Shown here: positions 25,253-33,290 of the stretch, in pieces
Position numbering within the stretch: the first letter of the stretch is position 1
How the letters are laid out: each line of letters opens with the position of its first letter
Source: Gemmatimonadaceae bacterium
GTDB taxonomy: Bacteria; Gemmatimonadota; Gemmatimonadetes; Gemmatimonadales; Gemmatimonadaceae
Direction of reading: 5' to 3'
Assembly (NCBI GenBank): GCA_025450815.1
Contig: JANWLO010000025.1
Coordinates: forward strand, 1 to 36,717
DNA: 36,717 nt
Program-made: the position numbers and the translations under genes
The notes under the pieces: model-generated
The model's database searches: none
Told to the model about the DNA's origin: nothing
Seen by the model: only the letters and a program-made list of their open reading frames with translations

Positions 25253-26655
25253 GCGCTGCTGCGCTGCCGTCGCCGGGGATCGCGCAGCCGGCGAGCGACG
25301 AATGGCCTCTCATGCGAGGCGATCCCACCGACGCGTCGCTCACCGACGCCGTGCTGGCGCCGTTGTGGCACTCATCGCCCGCCTGGTGGGCGCTCTTCGC
25401 GTTCTCGGCAGCCGGCACGCTGCTCCTGCTCGGCACCGTCGCCTACACGGTGATGGTGGGAATCGGAACGTGGGGCAACAACATCCCGGTCGCATGGGCG
25501 TTCGCCATCACCAACTTCGTGTGGTGGATCGGCATCGGGCACGCCGGCACCTTCATCTCGGCGTTTCTGCTGCTGCTCAATCAGAAATGGCGCGGCTCCA
25601 TCAACCGTGTCGCCGAGGCGATGACGATCTTCGCGCTGGTGAACGCGGCGCTCTTTCCGCTGCTGCACCTCGGCCGCCCCTGGTTTTTCTATTGGCTGGT
25701 GCCGTATCCCGCGACGATGAACGTCTGGCCGAACTTCAAGAGCGCGCTGCCATGGGACGTGGCGGCGGTGACGACGTACTTCACGGTGTCGCTGCTGTTC
25801 TGGTTTCTCGGCCTCGTGCCCGATCTGGCATCGGCTCGGGACCGCGCACCCACGCTGCTTCGTCGCAGGGTGTACGGCGTCTTCGCCATGGGCTGGCGCG
25901 GATCGGGATTCCAGTGGCAGCGCTATCGCGTCGCTTACGTGCTGCTCGCCGGGCTGGCGACGCCGCTCGTGATCTCGGTGCACAGCGTCGTGAGCCTCGA
26001 TTTCAGCATCGCGCAGTTGCCCGGATGGCACTCGACGATCTTCCCGCCCTACTTCGTGGTGGGCGCGATCTACTCGGGGTTGGCGATGGTGCTCATTCTG
26101 CTGCTGCCGGTGCGACGCGCTTTTCACTTGTCCGGCATCATCACCGAAGCGCACCTCAATGCGATCGCCAAGCTCATGCTCGCCATGGGACTGATGCTCG
26201 CGTACAGCTACGTGATCGAGACGTTCATGGCGTGGTACAGTGCGGATGCCGCCGAGCGTTACACGTATCTGGTGGGGCGCCCGTTCGGGCCATACGCGGT
26301 GGCGTACTGGATCATGACTGTGCTCAACGTCCTCAGCCCGCAGCTATTCTGGTCGAAACGCCTTCGCACGAATACAGCGGCGCTCTTTCTCGTGTCGGTG
26401 GGCATTTTGACGGGCATGTGGATGGAGCGGTTCCTCATCATCGTGACGTCGCTGAACCGGGATTTTCTGACGTCGAGCTGGCATATCTACATGCCTACGT
26501 GGGTGGACTGGGGCATCCTTGCGGGCAGCTTCGGGCTGTTCGGATTTCTCTTCCTGCTTTTTCTGCGCTTCGTGCCTTCGGTTGCGATCAGCGAGGTGAA
26601 GTCGCTTCGCCTCGAGCTGGCATCGCGGCGGCGCGCGGAGTCGTCTCATGCGTGA
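25249..26655 (+). CDS. actC: Alternative complex III quinol-binding membrane subunit ActC (NrfD-like)
   Basis: A 468-aa NrfD-family membrane protein with about ten hydrophobic helices. It is expected to hold the quinol oxidation site. Family stretches include [18 protein letters not shown] with the conserved His, [31 protein letters not shown] and [11 protein letters not shown]. The start is a TTG at 25249 that overlaps the actB stop (TTGA), supported by GGAG 8-9 bases upstream. The next in-frame ATG is about 20 codons downstream and would not have that coupling. It overlaps actD by 8 bp. Confidence 0.95.
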   Translation: MSAAALPSPGIAQPASDEWPLMRGDPTDASLTDAVLAPLWHSSPAWWALFAFSAAGTLLLLGTVAYTVMVGIGTWGNNIPVAWAFAITNFVWWIGIGHAGTFISAFLLLLNQKWRGSINRVAEAMTIFALVNAALFPLLHLGRPWFFYWLVPYPATMNVWPNFKSALPWDVAAVTTYFTVSLLFWFLGLVPDLASARDRAPTLLRRRVYGVFAMGWRGSGFQWQRYRVAYVLLAGLATPLVISVHSVVSLDFSIAQLPGWHSTIFPPYFVVGAIYSGLAMVLILLLPVRRAFHLSGIITEAHLNAIAKLMLAMGLMLAYSYVIETFMAWYSADAAERYTYLVGRPFGPYAVAYWIMTVLNVLSPQLFWSKRLRTNTAALFLVSVGILTGMWMERFLIIVTSLNRDFLTSSWHIYMPTWVDWGILAGSFGLFGFLFLLFLRFVPSVAISEVKSLRLELASRRRAESSHA

Positions 26656-27187
26656 TCGCAGCTGGAGCTCCGGTGTGTACATGGCGGAGTTCAGCTCGGC
26701 GCGCGAGCTGCTTGCGGCCGTGCATGCATTCGCGGAGCGCGGCTACACGCAGCTCGAGACCTACTCGCCGGTGCCGCTGCGAACGGGCATCGCGCGCCGG
26801 CGGTCGTGGCTGCCGATGGTGGTGTTCGTTGCCGGCGAGATTGGCGGCATCGTGAGCTACGCGATCCAGTGGTTCGCGAACGTGTACTCCTATCCACTCG
26901 ACATCGGAGGGCGCCCTGCGAACGCCATCCCTGCATTCATCATTCCGACGTTCGAGGGAACGGTGCTCGCCGCGTCGCTCGCAGCCTTTGTCGGATTCTT
27001 CGTGATCGCGCGACTGCCCCAGCCGTGGCATCCAGTATTCGATATCGACGGCTTCGAGCGCGCGACGATCGACCGGTACTGGCTCGCCGTGGACGCGGCC
27101 GACCCTCACTCGGCTCCCGATCGCACGATACGCGAGCTCGGCGCGCTCTCTCCGGTTCGTGTTTTACAACTGGATGCCGAGCGATGA
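26648..27187 (+). CDS. actD: Alternative complex III subunit ActD (DUF3341)
   Basis: A 179-aa protein of the DUF3341 family. An N-terminal cytoplasmic alpha/beta part ([21 protein letters not shown]) is followed by the conserved segment YSPVPL, then two membrane helices at about 54-78 and 95-122, and a short C-terminal domain ([16 protein letters not shown]). In ACIII structures ActD packs against the ActC membrane core; it carries no cofactor. The start overlaps actC by 8 bp, and the stop overlaps actE by ATGA. Confidence 0.93.
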   Translation: MRDRSWSSGVYMAEFSSARELLAAVHAFAERGYTQLETYSPVPLRTGIARRRSWLPMVVFVAGEIGGIVSYAIQWFANVYSYPLDIGGRPANAIPAFIIPTFEGTVLAASLAAFVGFFVIARLPQPWHPVFDIDGFERATIDRYWLAVDAADPHSAPDRTIRELGALSPVRVLQLDAER

Positions 27188-27825
27188 GACGCCCGTGTGT
27201 CATCACGGCGGCGATATTCGCGCTTGCGCTCTTCGTGGGTGCGTGCAGCAAGTCGAGTGAGCGCGAACCGGGAGATTTCGAGCGGATGCGTATCCAGCAG
27301 CGCGACGAGCCGTACGCGCCGGGTGAGCTGTTCGCGAACAACGAGCGACTCCGGCAGCCTCCCGCGGGCACCGTGAGCCGGGAGAGCGAATCGGATACGG
27401 GCGCGATCGGGAGTGGGATGCAAGCGGGTCGGATGACGGCCGTCGTACCGCTGTCGATAACGCCGGAACGTCTCGCGCTCGGACAGCGGAAATACACCGT
27501 GTTTTGCGCGGTCTGTCACGGTGCGGGCGGGTTCGGTGGTAGCATCGTGGCCGTGAACATGGGAGCGCCACGGCCTCCGTCGCTTAGAAGCGCCGCGATG
27601 GCGGCGAAGGCGCCCGGCTATTTCTTCGTGATCGCGACGCATGGAATAGGCCGCATGCCGGGCTATGCGCCGCAGCTCACGGTGGAGGAGCGGTGGGCCG
27701 TGGTCGCCTACATCGAGCAGCTGCAGCGCTCCACGACCACCCCACCGGAGGCGCGAGCGGACTCGTTACGGGCGCTCGGCATTCGCCGCATTGATTCCGT
27801 GCTCGCGTCGGAGCAGCGCCGGTGA
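27184..27825 (+). CDS. actE: Alternative complex III monoheme cytochrome subunit ActE
   Basis: A 213-aa lipoprotein cytochrome c. The lipobox is FVGAC (Cys21), followed by a Met/Gln-rich linker with the ActE-like sequence QQRDEPYAPGELFANNERLR. The single heme motif is CAVCH at 108-112, and an axial Met is expected in GRMPGYA. ActE sits on the periplasmic face of ACIII and is the probable exit point for electrons to the oxidase. The start ATG overlaps the actD stop, and its stop overlaps the GTG start of actF. Confidence 0.94.
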   Translation: MRRPCVITAAIFALALFVGACSKSSEREPGDFERMRIQQRDEPYAPGELFANNERLRQPPAGTVSRESESDTGAIGSGMQAGRMTAVVPLSITPERLALGQRKYTVFCAVCHGAGGFGGSIVAVNMGAPRPPSLRSAAMAAKAPGYFFVIATHGIGRMPGYAPQLTVEERWAVVAYIEQLQRSTTTPPEARADSLRALGIRRIDSVLASEQRR

Positions 27826-28994
27826 GCGCCGTGTCGCGTGCGCCAAAGCTCCCGGTGATAGTGACGTCCGTGGGCGTCGTTGTGTGCGTGATCGGCATCT
27901 TCGTGGATCCCGCGCGGCTCGCCTCGGCCTATCTCGTCGCGTATCTGTCGTGCCTCGCGGTGGTGCTCGGCGCGCTCGCGATGATAATGATCGCGCGAGT
28001 CACTGCCGCCACCTGGTTCGTGGCGCTGAGGCGGCAGGCGGAGGAGGTAACCGCGACGCTGCCCGTGTTCGCTCTGCTCTTCGTTCCCATACTCGTGTGG
28101 TCGCACGTGCTGTACCCATGGGCGTCCCGCATCCCGCTGCGCGATCCGCACGTGCGCGAGGCCGTGCTCGCGAAGGCCGCATACCTGAATCTTCCATTCT
28201 TCGCGATTCGATCCGTGGTGTATCTCGCGACGTGGATCGTGCTCGGCGAGCTGTTGCGGCGCGCCTCGCTCACCCAGGATCGCGGCGATACGGCGGCGAT
28301 TGAGCGGCGCATGCGGACATTGAGCGCTGTGGGGCTCATCGCATTCGGGCTCACCGTGAGCTTCGCGGCGTTCGACTGGATGATGTCACTCACTCCCGCG
28401 TGGTACTCGACGATCTACGGAGTGAACTACTTCGCCGGCGCGATGGTGGGTGCCGTCTCGCTGCTCACGGTACTCGTCGCACGGGCCCGCTGGCGCGGCG
28501 AGCTGCCGGTTTCCGTGAGCGCCGATCACTTTCACGCGCTGGCCAAACTGCTGCTCACCTTCGTGCTCTTCTGGGTCTACATCGGGTTTTCGCAGCTGAT
28601 CGTGATCTGGAGCGCGGAGATCCCGGCGGAACGCGTGTGGTACGTCGTGCGAATGCGAGGTGGATGGAACCTGCTAGGCGGCGTGCTAGTCGCCGGCCAC
28701 TTCGCGCTGCCATTCTGCGCGCTGCTCGTCCGCTCCATTAAGCGCAGCGCGCTCGCGATGAGCTGCATCGGTGTCTGGCTGCTGGTGATGCATTACCTCG
28801 ACATCTACTGGAACGTCATGCCCGCGGCACCCAAGGGCGCGAATTGGGCCGGAGGTTTCTGGCTCGACGCCGGCGCGCTGCTGCTGGTGGGTGGACTCGC
28901 GTCGGTCACGTGGGCGCTTCGAAGGGCGAACGAGCCGGCGATCCCGATTGGCGACGCCGAGATCGCGGCGTCGCTTTCCTACTCGACGAACTAA
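27822..28994 (+). CDS. actF: Alternative complex III membrane subunit ActF
   Basis: A 390-aa polytopic membrane protein with about ten hydrophobic helices, a shorter relative of ActC that in known complexes lacks a quinol site. Typical stretches are SFAAFDWMMSLTPAWYSTIYG, KLLLTFVLFWVYIGFSQ and MHYLDIYWNVMP. It starts with a GTG at 27822 overlapping actE, and another gene follows after 3 bp. The order actABCDEF is complete here, without a break. Confidence 0.94.
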   Translation: MSAVSRAPKLPVIVTSVGVVVCVIGIFVDPARLASAYLVAYLSCLAVVLGALAMIMIARVTAATWFVALRRQAEEVTATLPVFALLFVPILVWSHVLYPWASRIPLRDPHVREAVLAKAAYLNLPFFAIRSVVYLATWIVLGELLRRASLTQDRGDTAAIERRMRTLSAVGLIAFGLTVSFAAFDWMMSLTPAWYSTIYGVNYFAGAMVGAVSLLTVLVARARWRGELPVSVSADHFHALAKLLLTFVLFWVYIGFSQLIVIWSAEIPAERVWYVVRMRGGWNLLGGVLVAGHFALPFCALLVRSIKRSALAMSCIGVWLLVMHYLDIYWNVMPAAPKGANWAGGFWLDAGALLLVGGLASVTWALRRANEPAIPIGDAEIAASLSYSTN

Positions 28995-28997
28995 CAG

Positions 28998-29528
28998 ATG
29001 CGGATACGAGTGAGGAGAGCGGCCGCGGCGGGCATCGCGGGAGGCATTCTGGTCGTCGCCGTCGTGCGCGTTGCTGGCTGGCTCGTTGGGAGCGATGCCG
29101 ATCTCTGCGCCCTGGGCGGCGCGGTGCTGCTTGGACGCACTGACGCAGTGGGATGGCTCGCGGGTGCCGCGGCGCAGCTGCTCATCGCGATCATTGCGGC
29201 ACTCGTCTACGCGCTGGTGTTCGAATGGGTCACGCGCCGGGCGGGAGCACTCATCGGCTTGGCGATCGCGGTGCCGCACGTCGTGATCGCGGGACTGGCG
29301 GTCGGCTTCGTTCCTGCCGCGCGGATGCTCGATCTCGGCATCGGGCCGCCGGGTGCGTTTCTCGAGTACCGCGGCGGATGGGTGGTCGCGACGTTCGTGC
29401 TGGCGCACCTGGCGTTCGGTACCATTGTCGGCGCCTGGTACGGGAAAGCTCGGCACGCCGATCCGCGTGATCGACAACAATGGCGCGACGTGAGTGAGGG
29501 CGCGAATGCAGCTCGAATCGGATCGTAA
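28998..29528 (+). CDS. Small membrane protein at the end of the ACIII operon, function unknown
   Basis: The 176-aa product has a basic N-terminus and four hydrophobic segments, at about 8-28, 48-75, 84-105 and 126-148, ending in a charged tail. I do not recognise a named family. It lies 3 bp after actF, where ActG or ActH would be in some operons, but it does not show a convincing resemblance to them. Its last 23 bp overlap the next gene. It could be an accessory ACIII subunit, which is an inference from position only. Confidence 0.75.
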   Translation: MRIRVRRAAAAGIAGGILVVAVVRVAGWLVGSDADLCALGGAVLLGRTDAVGWLAGAAAQLLIAIIAALVYALVFEWVTRRAGALIGLAIAVPHVVIAGLAVGFVPAARMLDLGIGPPGAFLEYRGGWVVATFVLAHLAFGTIVGAWYGKARHADPRDRQQWRDVSEGANAARIGS

Positions 29529-31713
29529 GCAGCTCGTCCTGTCGCACGTCGCTCCTTCGTTCACGGCTCCGATAGCGGATTCGGTCGTGATCAAGAGCGA
29601 GGGACTGTTTTTTCTCACGGCTCGCGACGGCAGCGTGCCGCGGCGCGGCAAGCATGGCCTCGGCCTCTACTACCACGACTGCCGCTATCTCGATGCTTAC
29701 GAGCTTCGCCTTCGCGGAGGCGCGCCGCGGGCGTTGGTGGCGACGGCGTCGCAGGGCGATCGCGCGGTGCTCGAGCTCACCAACCCCGACGCGAACACGA
29801 AGCACAGTGCTCGCGCTCGCCACGACATGCTCGGCATTCGCTGGGAGCGCGCGCTCGACGGCGCCCGTCTCACGCTTACGGACACGATTCTGCTGCGGAA
29901 CCGCGGTCAGCACGCAGCAACGGTCGCGCTCACGTTGTCCTTTCGCGCACGATTCGAGGATATCTTCGTCGTTCGCGGGATGCTTCCGCCGCGGCCGCGG
30001 CGGGGCCTCTCGCACGTGTGGGCAGATGGTGCGCTCGTCTTTCAGTACAAAGGTGTCGACGAGGTAGAGCGTCGCACCTCACTCGCCTTCTCACCCAATC
30101 CCGATTCCACCACTGCCGCGACTGCGACCTGGCACGTGAAGGTCGCCTCGCGACGGACGGCGCGCATCACCGTCGCGATCTCGCTCACCGAAACACCGAA
30201 CGTGAGCGAGCCGGAACACATCGTGAGCCAGGCGAAGAAGCTGCCGCCCGCCAAGCGTCCCCGCTCGGCCACAGCCTCGGACCTGCGTGCGGGGCAAACG
30301 ATCGTCGAGGGAGACGAGCCGATTCTCGGCCGGCTCATCGATCGCTCGCTGGCCGATTTGCAGATGCTGCGAACCAACATCGGAGGCGCGGAGTTCTTCG
30401 CTGCGGGTGTGCCATGGTTCGTCACGCTCTTCGGCCGCGACAGCATCGTGACTGCATTGCAGATGCTCGCCTTCGACAGCCGCATCGCCGAGCAGACGCT
30501 CCTCGTGCTCGCACGCTATCAGGGAACGCGAGTCGACTCGTGGCGCGAGGAGCAGCCGGGGAAGGTGCTGCACGAGCTGCGAGTGGACGAGCTCACGCGA
30601 GCCAACCTCATTCCGTATTCGCCGTACTACGGCACCATCGATGCGACTCCGCTCTTTTTGGTGCTCGTGGCGAGACATGCGGCGTGGACGGGGAGCATGA
30701 GGCTTTTCGACGAGCTGCGCGAGAACATAGACCGGGCGCTTGCGTGGATCACGCAGTACGGCGACATCAGCGGCGACGGCTATGTCGCGTACGACAGCAG
30801 CAGCAAGAACGGGGCGCTCATCAATCAGGGGTGGAAGGACTCCGGCGACGCGATCGTCAATGCGGATGGCTCGATCGTCGTGCCGCCGGTCGCGCTCGTG
30901 GAGGTGCAAGCGTACGTGTACAGAGCGAAGCGCGAGATCGCCGATCTCCTGAGACGCGCCGGCGATTCGGAGCGCGCCGCGACCCTTGACAAGGAGGCGG
31001 ACGCGTTGCGGAAGCGATTCAACCGGGATTTCTGGAACGAGTCGATGGGCAGCTACGTGCTGGCGCTGCAGCGTGACAATCGCCCCGCTGCGGTCGTGTC
31101 ATCGAATCCCGGCCATGCGCTCTGGTGCGGCATCGCGGAGCCAGACAAGGCGCGACGTACGATGGAACGGCTGATGCGCGACGACATGTTCAGCGGTTGG
31201 GGGATCAGGACTCTCGCCACTTCGGAGGAGCGCTACGATCCAATCGGATACCATCTCGGTACGGTGTGGCCGCACGACAACTCGATCATCGCCGCCGGCT
31301 TTCGCCGCTACGGATTCGATGCGCCGGCGCAGCGCGTGATCGAGGCGACGGTGCACGCGGCCGAACAGTTCGAGCACCTGCGTCTTCCAGAGCTGTTCGC
31401 GGGATTCACCTCCGCGGAGTTCGACGTGCCCGTTCACTATCCGGTGGCGGACCATCCGCAGGCGTGGGGCGCGGGAAGCATCCCCTACATGCTGACAACG
31501 CTGTTGGGCCTCGAACCGGATGCGTTCGCGAATCAGCTGCGAATCGTGCGACCGCTCTTGCCTCCATCCGTGAATCGCCTCGATGTGCGGCAGCTGAGGG
31601 TCGGAGAGGCGACAGTCGATCTGAGGCTGCGACGCACGGCGCACGAGATAGCAGTCGACATTTTGCGCGTCGATGGTGAGCTCGATGTCATCGTCGACCG
31701 GGCCGGATCCTGA
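29506..31713 (+). CDS. Glycogen-debranching-type amylo-alpha-1,6-glucosidase
   Basis: A 735-aa two-domain protein. The N-terminal beta-rich domain (GDE_N_bis type) shows SEGLFFLTARDGSVP and GLGLYYHDCRYLDAYEL. The C-terminal (alpha/alpha)6 barrel shows PWFVTLFGRDS at about 303-313, LLVLARYQGT, ELTRANLIPYSPYYGTIDATPLF, NQGWKDSGDAI and YHLGTVWPHDNS. These are typical of bacterial glycogen-debranching and related amylo-alpha-1,6-glucosidases. No signal peptide is visible, so it is probably cytoplasmic. The ATG at 29506 has GAGGG five bases upstream; a GTG at 29494 is possible. It lies inside the end of the preceding gene, so the two are probably co-translated. Confidence 0.92.
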   Translation: MQLESDRKQLVLSHVAPSFTAPIADSVVIKSEGLFFLTARDGSVPRRGKHGLGLYYHDCRYLDAYELRLRGGAPRALVATASQGDRAVLELTNPDANTKHSARARHDMLGIRWERALDGARLTLTDTILLRNRGQHAATVALTLSFRARFEDIFVVRGMLPPRPRRGLSHVWADGALVFQYKGVDEVERRTSLAFSPNPDSTTAATATWHVKVASRRTARITVAISLTETPNVSEPEHIVSQAKKLPPAKRPRSATASDLRAGQTIVEGDEPILGRLIDRSLADLQMLRTNIGGAEFFAAGVPWFVTLFGRDSIVTALQMLAFDSRIAEQTLLVLARYQGTRVDSWREEQPGKVLHELRVDELTRANLIPYSPYYGTIDATPLFLVLVARHAAWTGSMRLFDELRENIDRALAWITQYGDISGDGYVAYDSSSKNGALINQGWKDSGDAIVNADGSIVVPPVALVEVQAYVYRAKREIADLLRRAGDSERAATLDKEADALRKRFNRDFWNESMGSYVLALQRDNRPAAVVSSNPGHALWCGIAEPDKARRTMERLMRDDMFSGWGIRTLATSEERYDPIGYHLGTVWPHDNSIIAAGFRRYGFDAPAQRVIEATVHAAEQFEHLRLPELFAGFTSAEFDVPVHYPVADHPQAWGAGSIPYMLTTLLGLEPDAFANQLRIVRPLLPPSVNRLDVRQLRVGEATVDLRLRRTAHEIAVDILRVDGELDVIVDRAGS

Positions 31714-31717
31714 TGCC

Positions 31718-32932
31718 ATGAGCGCTCGCCCGTTCGGGCGCGACGATGAGCGCGTGGCGAGCATTCGTGCCGCGCTCGAGGCCTCGTCGCTCGACGGGCT
31801 GATCTGCGCACTGCCGAGCAACGTGCTGCTCGCCTCGGGCTACTGGCCGGTGATCGGCACGGCGTGCGCCGTGGTTGGCCCCCACGCCACGGTGGTCGTC
31901 GCGCCTCGAGACGAGTATGATTTCGCTCGCGCTGGCTGGGCTGATGCGATCGTTGCGTTCGATGCGGGCTCCCTCGAGAATCTCGATCCGGTGGCGCACG
32001 ACATTCGGGAGCCGCTTCGCTCGGCGATTGCCCGCGCGGGGATCGAGGGCGCGCGAGTTGGCGTTGAGAGTGGACCGCAGCACGAGCCCTCGACGTACGT
32101 TGGCGCCTTTCGTTTTGGTGACGTCTTGGGCGACCTGCTCCGTCAGGAGGGATTGACGCCCGTGCCCGCGGATGATGTGCTGTCGCACCTCCGCTCCCGG
32201 GTGACGGCTCGCGAGCACGATGCGATTGCCGGCGCGTGCGCGATCGCGCAGCGCGGGTTCGCCGCGGGATCGTCCGCGCTTCGCCCTGGCGTCACCGAAT
32301 CGGAAGCAGCCGAGCGCTTTCGCGCGCCGCTGGGCATCACCGCGGAAGCGAGTGGCGTGAGGCGCGCGGGCGGATACGTGTTCGCCATGTCGGGCGAGAA
32401 TGGTGCGAACGCGTTCGGGGCGTACGCGCGATCCACATCGAGGCGGATGCGCGACGGCGAGCTGGTACTCGTGCACTGTAATTCGTATGCCGATGGTTAT
32501 TGGACCGACATTACGCGCACCTACTGTCTCGGAGAGCCAGGCGAACGGCAGCGGGCCCTCTACGACGCGGTACTCTCCGCGCGCGACGCCGCGATCGCGA
32601 GCATTCGGCCCGGCGTGCGCGCGGCTGCGGTCGATGCGGCAGCACGCGACGTGATTGCATCGCGTGGGTTTGGTGCGCAGTTCAAACACTCCACGGGCCA
32701 CGGCGTCGGCTTCGTGGCGATCGATGCGCGCGCGCACCCGCGGTTGCACCCCGCGTCCACTGATGTGTTGCGCGCCGGCATGGTGTGCAACGTCGAGCCG
32801 GCAATCTACGTCGATGGCTATTGTGGCCTTCGCCATTGCGACATGATCGCGGTAACGGAAGCCGGCGCCGAGGTGCTGACGCCCTTTCACGAGCGACTCG
32901 AGGACCTCGTGTTGCACTTCGGCTCCGCGTGA
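31718..32932 (+). CDS. M24 (Xaa-Pro peptidase / creatinase-fold) protein with altered metal site
   Basis: A 404-aa protein with an N-terminal creatinase-like domain (1-150) and a C-terminal pita-bread domain. Aligned to Xaa-Pro aminopeptidase, the five metal positions read H253 (normally Asp, in VHCNSYADG), D264 (TDITRT), H328 (STGHGVGF), E360 (VEPAIY) and C374 (normally Glu, in GLRHCDM). Two of the five ligands are therefore replaced. It may bind a different metal, or none as in creatinase, so calling it a peptidase is unsafe. No signal peptide is present. The ATG at 31718 follows the preceding stop by 4 bp. It is the last gene of the long plus-strand run. Confidence 0.88.
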   Translation: MSARPFGRDDERVASIRAALEASSLDGLICALPSNVLLASGYWPVIGTACAVVGPHATVVVAPRDEYDFARAGWADAIVAFDAGSLENLDPVAHDIREPLRSAIARAGIEGARVGVESGPQHEPSTYVGAFRFGDVLGDLLRQEGLTPVPADDVLSHLRSRVTAREHDAIAGACAIAQRGFAAGSSALRPGVTESEAAERFRAPLGITAEASGVRRAGGYVFAMSGENGANAFGAYARSTSRRMRDGELVLVHCNSYADGYWTDITRTYCLGEPGERQRALYDAVLSARDAAIASIRPGVRAAAVDAAARDVIASRGFGAQFKHSTGHGVGFVAIDARAHPRLHPASTDVLRAGMVCNVEPAIYVDGYCGLRHCDMIAVTEAGAEVLTPFHERLEDLVLHFGSA

Positions 32933-32947
32933 GTCGTGCGGGAGCCC

Positions 32948-32984
32948 TCACCATCCAGCGCATCAGGACGCTATAATTCCTTGA
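32948..32984 (+). promoter_or_regulatory. Probable sigma-70-type promoter of the tRNA-Cys gene
   Basis: A perfect TATAAT lies at 32972-32977, 40 bp before the tRNA and followed by a GC-rich discriminator of the kind seen at stable-RNA promoters. The -35 region at 32948-32954 (TCACCAT) is a poor match. The AT-rich hexamer stands out in this GC-rich DNA. Confidence 0.5.
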
Positions 32985-33016
32985 GCGCGCGTCGGGATAT
33001 GCGTGCGCAAGGGTGT

Positions 33017-33088
33017 GGCGCGGTAGCCAAGTGGTAAGGCAGCGGTCTGCAAAACCGCTATTCGCCGGTTCGATTCCGGCTCGCGCCT
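33017..33088 (+). tRNA. trnC: tRNA-Cys (anticodon GCA)
   Basis: The cloverleaf is complete. The acceptor arm GGCGCGG pairs with TCGCGCC (one G-U). The D arm is followed by the anticodon stem GCGGT/ACCGC with loop CTGCAAA (anticodon GCA), and the T arm is GCCGG-TTCGATT-CCGGC. The discriminator base is T (U73), as expected for bacterial tRNA-Cys. CCA is not encoded. Confidence 0.96.
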
Positions 33089-33106
33089 CTGTGATGATGG
33101 GAGCAC

Positions 33107-33144
33107 GAAAGGGCCGGAGAGCGATGTGCTCTCACGGCCCTTTC
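33107..33144 (+). terminator. Hairpin terminator after tRNA-Cys
   Basis: A strong inverted repeat: GAAAGGGCCG pairs with CGGCCCTTTC, extended by GAGAGC/GCTCTC with one bulged base around a 5-base loop. The 3' arm ends in TTTC with only a short T run, so it works best in the plus direction after the tRNA. The rest of the gap to 33290 shows nothing recognisable. Confidence 0.7.
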
Positions 33145-33290
33145 TGATTCGCCCCGCATCGCTCCACTCGACCTCCGAGCGCGCAGGATGCGCGCAAACG
33201 TTCAAACGATTCGAGTCGCTCGAGCATCCAACCGGATCACTCGCGCCGCCGCGCACACATCACGAAACAGCGGCGCGCCTCTTCTCGTAG

